Origin: Haloarcula sp. CBA1129
GTDB taxonomy: Archaea; Halobacteriota; Halobacteria; Halobacteriales; Haloarculaceae
Direction of reading: 5' to 3'
Length of the DNA stretch: 64,000 nucleotides
NCBI RefSeq assembly: GCF_008729015.1
Contig: NZ_RKSM01000001.1
Span: forward strand, 372,001 to 436,000
Shown: positions 57,543 through 64,000 of the stretch, piece by piece
Numbering within the stretch: position 1 is the first letter of the stretch
Layout of the letters: each line of letters starts with the position of its first letter
Translations under genes and position numbers: made by a program
The notes under the pieces: model-generated
Database searches by the model: none
What the model saw: only the letters and a program-made list of their open reading frames with translations
Told to the model about the DNA's origin: nothing

Positions 57543-58217
57543 TCAGAGAACGAACAGCGCGCCGACCCCGAGCAGAATCGACGGAACCGCGACGGCAAGA
57601 AACACTGGCGTACTCCATTCTCGAACCGTTCGGCCGTCGAGCGGACCGAAGGGCAGCATGTTGAAGCCGGCCAACAGGAGATTGATCTGCAGGCCCATCC
57701 GGGCGACCTCCCAGAGGAAGCCGCCCGCACCCGACAGCAGCGCCGCGACGAACGGAACGAGAAACACAACGGCGAGTGCGAGGTTCGTCACCGGCCCCGC
57801 GACGGCGATGAGGCCGTGTTGCTTCGCCGTGAGACGGCCGCGGTGGACGACTGCGCCCGGCGCGGCAAACAGGAAGCCGACGAGGCCACCCAGAACTGCG
57901 AACCCGAGCATCCGGTAATCGGCCTTGAACGCGGCGATCTGGCCGAAGCGGACGGCGACGACCTTGTGGGCCAGCTCGTGCAACAGGAAGCCGACGCCGA
58001 CAGTCAGCAGGCTGACGGCAAACGTGCTAGCGATTTCGGCTCCCGACAGCCCACCGAACTGGCCGAAGACGATGCGGCGGAACTGTCGTTCGAGGAAGAA
58101 CGTAAACGCCAGCCCGAGCGCGAGCCAAGCGACAAGGAGATCTCTGAGTTCGCGCTGACTGAAGCTGAGACCGCCGACGGTCCGGCCTCCAGCGGTTCGC
58201 TGTCGTCGACCCGCCAT
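57543..58217 (-). CDS. Site-2-protease-like membrane metallopeptidase (M50)
   Basis: 224 residues with about six helices. The zinc motif HELAH (80-84) lies in the second helix region (GFLLHELAHKVVAVRFG), and the third ligand region is FNMLPFGPLDGR (the N-x-x-P-x-x-x-x-DG motif). It is a minimal S2P without PDZ or CBS domains. Such enzymes cleave transmembrane proteins within the bilayer. The ATG overlaps the TraB stop (TGATG), so the two are co-translated. Confidence 0.88.
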   Translation of the reverse strand: MAGRRQRTAGGRTVGGLSFSQRELRDLLVAWLALGLAFTFFLERQFRRIVFGQFGGLSGAEIASTFAVSLLTVGVGFLLHELAHKVVAVRFGQIAAFKADYRMLGFAVLGGLVGFLFAAPGAVVHRGRLTAKQHGLIAVAGPVTNLALAVVFLVPFVAALLSGAGGFLWEVARMGLQINLLLAGFNMLPFGPLDGRTVREWSTPVFLAVAVPSILLGVGALFVL

Positions 58218-59746
58218 CAGAGGACCCCCAGAAGTATCTGCGTCCCTTCGCGGACGCCCTGCCAGAGGAGTTTCGAGACGCCTTGCATCCCGCCAATATC
58301 CGACGAGATGTACGGGATCAACACCGGGAAGACGACGTAGGAGGCGATTGCGCTGCCGACGTTCGTGAGCGCGACAACGAGGATCAGCCGAAACAGTGGC
58401 ACACCACGCATCCGGCTGATGAGGTCCAGTATCGGCGACTCCTGATCGTTGAGTATCTCGTTGAGCGTCGCGATATCGCTGATGTTGACGGAGATGTACC
58501 GCAGTTCGACGTAGCCGGCGAACCAGCCGGCCGCAAGCAGCGGAAACAGGCTCGTCAGCCAGCCAAACGCGCCGGCTGCGGCGGCACTCGACCAGTGTGC
58601 GCCGGCCACTTTTGCCAGCCCGCCGGCCAGCACGGCGTTGACCACGACCAGCGCGACGAACAGCTTCAACAGCACCGCCTGACTCGCGCCACCGAGGATG
58701 AGCAGGCCGAAGAAGACGAGGAAGACGACACCGAACCCGTAGCCGACGAGTTTGTACAGTGAAAACCGACGACCACCCTCGGTTCCGGTGAGCGACTCCA
58801 TCGGCGGGAGCGTCTCTGGATTGTCGAGATAGCGCTCGATACCTTCACGATGGCCAGCCCCGACGACAGCGAGGACGTGATAGCCGGCCTCACGGAGAGC
58901 GATAAGTCGGTGTGCGATGAACGCATCGCGTTCGTCAATGAGTGCCTCCGCGCCGCCGGGGGAGAACTGACGGAACTCCTCCATCATTGCACTGACCACG
59001 TCGGTATCAGTCAGTTTCTCCATGTCGAACTCCTCAACGTCGGCCTCGCCGCGGAACCGGACCAGCAGTGCGGCGATGGGAATCCCGATACCGGCCGCGA
59101 CAACACAGATGAGCAACAGCGTATCGAGCAGACCCTCGACCGCGCCACCGAAACCCCCGGGCAAGGCAGAAAGAGCCCCACTTGGGACGATGAACGGGCC
59201 ACCGAAGGCCCCAGCAACGACCGCAAACAGGCCGCCGAAAACAGCACCGACGGTCAGCCCGACCGTCAACGGCGGCCCCATCTCGGCCGCGAGGCTGCCG
59301 ACGAGTTTGAGTTTCTCGACGGCCGTCAGTCGCGCCCAGAACCGTTGGACGGTCGTCTGGATATCCCGGTCGACGAGCGCGACGCCGATGCCGAGGCGTT
59401 CGGCGGTGTCGATTCCCGCTTTCATGTCTGCACCCGGTTCGATGTCGAACCGGTCGCCCAGTCTAGTCTGGATGTACGACAGCATCCAGTACGCGAGGAA
59501 CTGAAAGACGGTGTTCCCGCGAAGGAGGTCGCTTGCATCGAGGTCGTCAGGCGTTTCGCCCTTGATCTGGCGATACCGGCCCTCGTCGAGTTCGACGGCG
59601 ACGACATCGGGCTCGGATTCTTCAATCGCCGATTCCACTTCCTTGACGCTGTGCTCGGAAACGTGGGCGGTTCCGACGACATCGACGCGTCCCGCCCCTG
59701 ACGGTTCTGGGAACTCGTCTGCCGCCGACTCCGCGTGTTCGGTCAT
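58217..59746 (-). CDS. TraB/PrgY-family membrane protein
   Basis: 509 residues from the ATG at 59746. The N-terminal soluble domain has DVVGTAHVSEHS (GxxH), VVAVELDEGRYRQI and later GAGHREGIERYLD, the TraB/Tiki-type conserved set. A C-terminal membrane domain of about eight helices follows. Enterococcal TraB inactivates a peptide pheromone; related Tiki proteins are metalloproteases. Archaeal members are uncharacterised. An N-terminal in-frame extension is rejected because the family start is clear here. Overlaps the S2P gene. Confidence 0.85.
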   Translation of the reverse strand: MTEHAESAADEFPEPSGAGRVDVVGTAHVSEHSVKEVESAIEESEPDVVAVELDEGRYRQIKGETPDDLDASDLLRGNTVFQFLAYWMLSYIQTRLGDRFDIEPGADMKAGIDTAERLGIGVALVDRDIQTTVQRFWARLTAVEKLKLVGSLAAEMGPPLTVGLTVGAVFGGLFAVVAGAFGGPFIVPSGALSALPGGFGGAVEGLLDTLLLICVVAAGIGIPIAALLVRFRGEADVEEFDMEKLTDTDVVSAMMEEFRQFSPGGAEALIDERDAFIAHRLIALREAGYHVLAVVGAGHREGIERYLDNPETLPPMESLTGTEGGRRFSLYKLVGYGFGVVFLVFFGLLILGGASQAVLLKLFVALVVVNAVLAGGLAKVAGAHWSSAAAAGAFGWLTSLFPLLAAGWFAGYVELRYISVNISDIATLNEILNDQESPILDLISRMRGVPLFRLILVVALTNVGSAIASYVVFPVLIPYISSDIGGMQGVSKLLWQGVREGTQILLGVL

Positions 59747-59978
59747 CACCCGCGTTACACATTCGTTTCCTTTACCCTTGTCGGGTCCGGGTGACTGCGC
59801 AGGAACAGCGACCGGGATCATGTTCGCAGCATTGTATGTTCCCGTCACGGGCCGAAGCTATTACCAACTCTCGTGTTAATACAGCCACAGATGTCGTGGT
59901 AACTACTGGACGGTGACGGGGCTTGTAAATACGTAATAGATTTGCCGATTCAAAAGACTGATATGTACAGGGTCAAAC

Positions 59979-59991
59979 TATATCGGATATA
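59979..59991. promoter_or_regulatory. TATATC dyad before PadR-type regulator
   Basis: TATATC-G-GATATA, perfect arms, ending two bases before the ATG at 59994. An additional TGTACA palindrome lies at about 59964-59969. A regulator bound at the first would cover the start region, consistent with autoregulation. The rest of the 247-bp gap (59747-59993) shows no gene. Confidence 0.55.
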
Positions 59992-59993
59992 CG

Positions 59994-60269
59994 ATGTATG
60001 ACCTGACTGGATTCCAGCGGGACCTGCTGTACGTCATTGCAGGCCTTGACGAGCCCCACGGGTTAGCAATCAAGGAAGAACTCGAAAACTACTACGAGAG
60101 CGAGGTCAACCACGGCCGACTGTATCCGAATCTTGACACGCTCGTAGAAAAGGCACTCATCGAGAAGGGCGAACGCGACCGCCGAACGAACTTTTACACG
60201 CTGACCAAGCGCGGTCAGCGCGAACTCGACGCCCGGAAAGAGTGGGAAGCGCAGTACGTTTCGGCATAG
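59994..60269 (+). CDS. PadR-family transcriptional regulator
   Basis: 91 residues: MYDLTGFQRDLLYVIAGL then PHGLAIKEELENYYESEV, NHGRLYPNLDTLVEKALIEKG and RTNFYTLTKRGQREL. This is the compact PadR winged helix with the recognition-helix phrase GRLYPNLD. Without a long C-terminal dimer arm it is of the minimal archaeal type. Effector and targets unknown. Confidence 0.88.
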   Translation: MYDLTGFQRDLLYVIAGLDEPHGLAIKEELENYYESEVNHGRLYPNLDTLVEKALIEKGERDRRTNFYTLTKRGQRELDARKEWEAQYVSA

Positions 60270-60326
60270 CCACGTTTTCGAAGCCCGTCCGACAGACTCA
60301 ACCGGAGTGCTGGCCAACCTCGCGCC

Positions 60327-60770
60327 ATGCCAACGGTACTGGAAACCTATATCGAGAACCGCTGGATGGTCCAGCCCAATCACTCGAACCATCTGGGTTC
60401 GACCCATGGAGGGAACGTACTGAAGTGGATGGACGAACTCGGAGCGATGTCAGCGATGCGCTTTGCCGGCGAGACCTGCGTCACCGCACGGATGGATCAG
60501 GTGAATTTCAAGCGGCCGATCCCTGTCGGTGACACGGCTCTCATTGAGGCGTTCGTCTACGACACTGGCGAAACGAGCGTTAAAGTTCGGCTCCGAGTGG
60601 CCCGAGAGAACCTCAGAACCGGCGACACTGAGTCGACAGCAGAGTCGTACTCGGTGTACGTCGCGGTCGACGAGGACAGGAACCCGGTTCCCGTTCCCGA
60701 CGTGACGACCGAGACTGACCGCGGTGAACGACTGCGACAGCGCGCTCTCGACGGGGAAGCGAACCGCTGA
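60327..60770 (+). CDS. Acyl-CoA thioesterase, hotdog fold (YciA/ACOT-like)
   Basis: 147 residues. Hotdog landmarks: NHSNHLGSTHGGNVLKWMDE (catalytic Asn/Asp area), FAGETCVTARMDQVNFKRPI, VGDTALIEAFVYDTGETSVKVRL and VYVAVDEDRNPVPVPDV. It hydrolyses acyl-CoA to free acid and CoA. Substrate chain length not determined. It stands 57 bases after the PadR gene and could be co-transcribed. Confidence 0.85.
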   Translation: MPTVLETYIENRWMVQPNHSNHLGSTHGGNVLKWMDELGAMSAMRFAGETCVTARMDQVNFKRPIPVGDTALIEAFVYDTGETSVKVRLRVARENLRTGDTESTAESYSVYVAVDEDRNPVPVPDVTTETDRGERLRQRALDGEANR

Positions 60771-60881
60771 TACCGTCCACCGAACTCACGTGAAGCGTAT
60801 TGCCCCTCGAAGTGGTGACTCTCGTCACGAAAGTGCAGCTAACAGTATGAGCTTTATTCGGCTCCGCCACATACCACGACT

Positions 60882-61337
60882 ATGACACTCGATGTCGAGA
60901 CGCCGGAGCGACCACAACTGTCCACCGGCGTCGCTGCCGACGAGTACGACGACGCGGACGTACAGGGCGACGAATACCGGCGCGAGGAACTCGCCGAGGC
61001 CCTCGACGACGGTGCGTGGGCGGACGCCTTCGAGGAATGGGCCGCGGACACATCGCTCACGGCCGACCAGTGGGAGATCGTCACTGACCTAGAGCTCATC
61101 GCGGAGTTCGATTTCTTCTGGGACTCCTTTGCGGGCCGCGTCGGCTACCACGCCCCGGGCTTGCCCGAGGACTGGCGCGAGCGGGAAATCCACCCGGACA
61201 TCGATTCTTGGGGCACTGTCTCAGGTATCAACGCCGGCCTGACTGAGTTCGGACAGGTCGTCTGTGAGGTGCTGGCCGACGAGTACATCGACTGGGACGC
61301 CGAGGAGGTCGGCGCGGACGACCTCCCGGACTTTTGA
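60882..61337 (+). CDS. Acidic haloarchaeal protein, unknown
   Basis: 151 residues, strongly acidic, no membrane helix or signal. It starts MTLDVETPERPQLSTGVAAD and contains WADAFEEWAADTSLTADQW, FDFFWDSFAGRVGYHAPGLP and FGQVVCEVLADEYIDWDAEE. Rich in Trp and Phe for its size. I do not recognise a family or catalytic motif. A TATA-like CTTTATTCGG is about 30 bases upstream, supporting leaderless expression. Confidence 0.7.
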   Translation: MTLDVETPERPQLSTGVAADEYDDADVQGDEYRREELAEALDDGAWADAFEEWAADTSLTADQWEIVTDLELIAEFDFFWDSFAGRVGYHAPGLPEDWREREIHPDIDSWGTVSGINAGLTEFGQVVCEVLADEYIDWDAEEVGADDLPDF

Positions 61338-61465
61338 GCGTCGTAACGTTTGCACTACCCCAGCATTAGTGTGAGTTCAGCCCCCTCACTCGCCGGCTCC
61401 AAATCGTTCCGACTGGCCCGTCAGGGACCGGCAGCCTGATAATCACCCACGCGCTTGCACCAGAT

Positions 61466-61645
61466 ATGGCTGAAATCGTCACCCCACGCAAACGCGAGTG
61501 CGAGCGCTGTGGGCGGGTCGACGAGTGGGACCCAGAACAACACAGTTGGCGTATCGTCTCCGACGACGGCACCAAGCAGTCCGGTGACCCACACTGTCTC
61601 CATGAGTGGGACATCAACGGCACGTTCAATCCGCTCGCCGAGTGA
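61466..61645 (+). CDS. HEWD-family micro-protein (zinc-binding-like, 59 aa)
   Basis: 59 residues: ECERCGRVDEWD with a CxxC pair, then GDPHCLHEWDINGTFNPLAE, the HEWD signature that names this haloarchaeal family. The CxxC plus PHCLH probably form a metal site. Short adjacent gaps hold no other feature. Function unknown. Confidence 0.75.
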   Translation: MAEIVTPRKRECERCGRVDEWDPEQHSWRIVSDDGTKQSGDPHCLHEWDINGTFNPLAE

Positions 61646-61781
61646 GTTCGCGGTACCGCTGCTGTCGGTTTTTCGCGGACATGGACGTCACTACTAGAAC
61701 ACGGTTAATCGACGGAATCCTGTGAAAAGTCTCAGGTGGATCGAACAGCCGATCTGATGGTGACTGACCGCCGCTACTTCG

Positions 61782-64000
61782 CTATACTCCTGCTTCAGCC
61801 GTGTCTTCGGTCACCGGGGCGCGTGATTCACCGCTAGTTTCACTCCCCTGCTGGATTGATATCGGTTCCAGTTCGACGGTTGCGGCGGAGTCGTCCTCAC
61901 CGATAACCTGTCCCTCGGTGACCTCAGTCGTACCAGCAAAGCCGGTCTGGCTCCCGTTGTTCGTTCCGACCGCAGTGAACTGGTACTGGGTCTCAGCACG
62001 GACACTCACGTTCGTGTAGCCCTCGTCGGTGCCCCACTCGCCGTACCCCGTGGTTGAGTAGGGAACGGTCATCTCGAAGTTCCCGTTCTGATCGGTCTGG
62101 GTCCGTTGGCGGTAGATGAACGTCTTGTTCGTGGCCGGGTTGCGCATCTCCACGGCGGTCCGGACTGTCGTGTTCGCCGGTCCAGTCCCTTCAATCGTCG
62201 CACCGGGAACGCGCTCGAATATCTTCGTCCAGGCGGAATGCTGGTATTGTGGGCTGTTCGGGAACGCCTCGGTCTCACTGGAACCGACCAGACGGTAGTG
62301 TTCCATCGCCGGAACCCGCTCGGTGGGAGCATCACCGTAGCCACCGAGTTGCGAGGTCGCGTCCTGCTCGACGTACTGGCGGGCCTGCTCTACGCTCTGG
62401 AACTGGCGGATGACCTGTCCCTGCTGTTGGCCCTCCGGCTCCTGTTCGTTCGTCGGCGCACCGCGGTACTGCGCGCCCTGTTGTGTCTGCTTGTTCTCCC
62501 AGTCGACGACAATCGGTTGCGGCGCCGCAGCGCTGCCGTGGAACCGGTACAGCCGGGTGACCATCGTCTCGTAGTAGGCCTGTTGCTGGAACGTCACCTG
62601 ACGGACACCGCCTTGAGACTGGATGTACAGCCGACTGTAGAAATCACTGGTCTGCACCCCGTCGACGAAGGCTGACGGGGCGAAGAACTTGCCACCGAGA
62701 TTTCCGTTGGTCTCGGCCATCTTCCAGTCGACAGCCACGTACCGCGTCTTCGCGTCATCCTCGTCTGTGTTGTCGAGGATCTCGTTCGCCTGCGTTTCGT
62801 TCTGTGCGATCAGGAACGGTGCAACCGTTTCGGTGCCCTGTTGGAACGGGTTGGCGTTCGGAACACGCTCGGCTCTAGTTGTAATCCAGTGTCCGTAGTC
62901 CCACCACGACAAAACACCGTACTGTCCATCATGGTAGTCGAAGTCCTCTTGTTCCTCATAGGTACCATAGTAATCAAGCGTCGCCTCGCCGCCAGAGCCG
63001 TAGGCCCCTTCGGCGGGTGTGTTCGATTCCATCCACTGCAGGCTCTCATCCCAACCCTGGATACCCGGCCCGGGACCGGTTGAGCCGGCCTCAACTGGCG
63101 TTGTACCGAAGGCGAACAGCGGGACAACAATGACAAGAAGTACCGTGAAGATAGTTAGAACCTGATAGTATTCGATCCCATCGTCGGCGCTGAAATCGAA
63201 CCAGACGATAAATCGACCGACGACCATCCCTGACAGCACTGCAATCGGCGCGACGAGATAGTACGCGAACCGCCGCTGGGTGAACGTAGCCAACAGGATG
63301 AACAGTGCCCAAACGACGATGAGTAGCTCTTCTGCGGGTGCATCGTCAGAGAGGAACTGCTTTCCGAGCAGGATGAGGCCGCCGATTCCTGCGACGATGA
63401 CAGCGAACCCGTGCTGGTCAAACAAGACGCCAGCGTTCCGCAGCGGCGAGGCTTCGCCGACGGTGTTGGCCGTTTCGCTGGTTGTGAGACCGATTACCCG
63501 CATCACGTTGTTTGTGAAGAAGCTCCACAGATCGGGGGTCAATACTGCCATTAGAATCGCTCCGAGAGCGAGTATCGCAAACACGACCGCCGGATACACG
63601 TACCGGCCGTATTCACGCTGCTCCATGAACCGGGCCAGCCATGCCATGAACACGCAGCCGAGGCCAACAGCCAACGCCAGCCCTGGCTGTAGCAGCGATT
63701 GCTCGGTGGCTGTGATATCTAGTACGTTAACTCTAGATGCACTCAACACAGCGGCAGTCATCATCGTGATTGCGCCCGCGATGGCCGTGTGTTCCGGGCT
63801 GCTGTCGTGAACGTACTCCAGACACAATCGGAGCAGGAAGAAGGCACCGAGTATGCCGAGGAGGAGTACACCAGGAGCCCAAGTCCAGAGATACAGCGCA
63901 ATCGCCACACCAGCCAGCACGGACCAACTGATAGTGTCTCGCAATGCACTGATATCTCGCTCGACGAACTGCTCGTAGATGGGCTTGTCCCGCGCGGCGA
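61782..64000 (-). CDS. aglB: Oligosaccharyltransferase AglB (N-terminal part beyond window)
   Basis: The frame stays open through the right edge; the visible part is about 739 residues and lacks the N-terminus. Up to ten helices (first about 300 visible residues) precede a soluble lumenal domain with the catalytic WWDYGHWITTRAERVPNAN, the STT3/AglB signature. The C-terminal beta-rich region (TTVRTAVEMRNPATNK and onward) and an acidic Gln/Gly-rich tail follow. It transfers lipid-linked glycans to Asn in N-x-S/T of S-layer and pilin proteins. The apparent start near 63944 is only an internal TTG. Confidence 0.93.
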   Translation of the reverse strand, partial: AARDKPIYEQFVERDISALRDTISWSVLAGVAIALYLWTWAPGVLLLGILGAFFLLRLCLEYVHDSSPEHTAIAGAITMMTAAVLSASRVNVLDITATEQSLLQPGLALAVGLGCVFMAWLARFMEQREYGRYVYPAVVFAILALGAILMAVLTPDLWSFFTNNVMRVIGLTTSETANTVGEASPLRNAGVLFDQHGFAVIVAGIGGLILLGKQFLSDDAPAEELLIVVWALFILLATFTQRRFAYYLVAPIAVLSGMVVGRFIVWFDFSADDGIEYYQVLTIFTVLLVIVVPLFAFGTTPVEAGSTGPGPGIQGWDESLQWMESNTPAEGAYGSGGEATLDYYGTYEEQEDFDYHDGQYGVLSWWDYGHWITTRAERVPNANPFQQGTETVAPFLIAQNETQANEILDNTDEDDAKTRYVAVDWKMAETNGNLGGKFFAPSAFVDGVQTSDFYSRLYIQSQGGVRQVTFQQQAYYETMVTRLYRFHGSAAAPQPIVVDWENKQTQQGAQYRGAPTNEQEPEGQQQGQVIRQFQSVEQARQYVEQDATSQLGGYGDAPTERVPAMEHYRLVGSSETEAFPNSPQYQHSAWTKIFERVPGATIEGTGPANTTVRTAVEMRNPATNKTFIYRQRTQTDQNGNFEMTVPYSTTGYGEWGTDEGYTNVSVRAETQYQFTAVGTNNGSQTGFAGTTEVTEGQVIGEDDSAATVELEPISIQQGSETSGESRAPVTEDTAEAGV

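Overview
The window looks like part of the main chromosome of an extremely halophilic archaeon (class Halobacteria; gene content and intergenic style fit Haloarcula or a close relative, which is inference). The evidence is high GC, strongly acidic proteins, lipoboxes behind twin-arginine signals, many leaderless genes with a TATA-like box about 25-30 bases before the start codon, and a set of genes typical of haloarchaea: topoisomerase VI next to gyrase, an archaeal proteasome beta subunit, AglB, TRASH- and DtxR-type metal regulators, and a HEWD-family micro-protein. I saw no rRNA, tRNA, insertion sequence, integrase or CRISPR array. Gene density is normal and the region reads as core genome.

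Layout. 1-10 kb: a partial UbiB/ABC1 kinase, then metal homeostasis. This comprises a copper P-type ATPase with an Lrp/TRASH regulator, an ABC importer of the manganese/zinc family, and a DtxR-family regulator overlapping a GDT1/UPF0016 cation transporter. The importer and the regulator gene share an inverted-repeat operator. 10-28 kb: small zinc-ribbon and membrane proteins, a DJ-1/PfpI protein, a HAD phosphatase, two tandem DUF2071 genes, a macrodomain protein, an aldo/keto reductase and an ABC-2 export operon in which one permease carries a PrsW-like intramembrane protease domain. Three histidine kinases, sucCD and a sirtuin also lie here. 28-37.6 kb: a PilB/PilC-type secretion pair, DNA ligase, a metallo-beta-lactamase-fold protein and a PQQ-propeller lipoprotein. 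37.6-45.6 kb: topoisomerase VI (A and B) divergent from gyrase (B and A). 45.6-64 kb: an array of hairpins, an FNR-like reductase, arginase, a sugar epimerase, an NDH-2-like dehydrogenase, a phosphomutase-cytidine deaminase-uridine phosphorylase cluster, the proteasome beta subunit and several small regulators. These are followed by purM, an S2P protease overlapping a TraB protein, a thioesterase, and the C-terminal part of the oligosaccharyltransferase AglB running off the right edge.

How the parts fit. The strongest systems reading is a metal circuit: the DtxR-type repressor probably controls its own operon and the ABC importer through TTAGA-N4-TCTAA sites, while the co-transcribed GDT1-like protein may move the same metal the other way. 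The topoisomerase cluster places both type II enzymes on one 137-bp divergent promoter region. Three other regulator genes have perfect dyads just upstream and are probably autoregulated. The most unusual protein architectures are the ABC permease-PrsW fusion, a PilC-like protein with an added surface-type domain, and a histidine kinase whose ATP-binding domain contains a 45-bp tandem repeat. All functions are assigned by reading motifs; no database search was possible.
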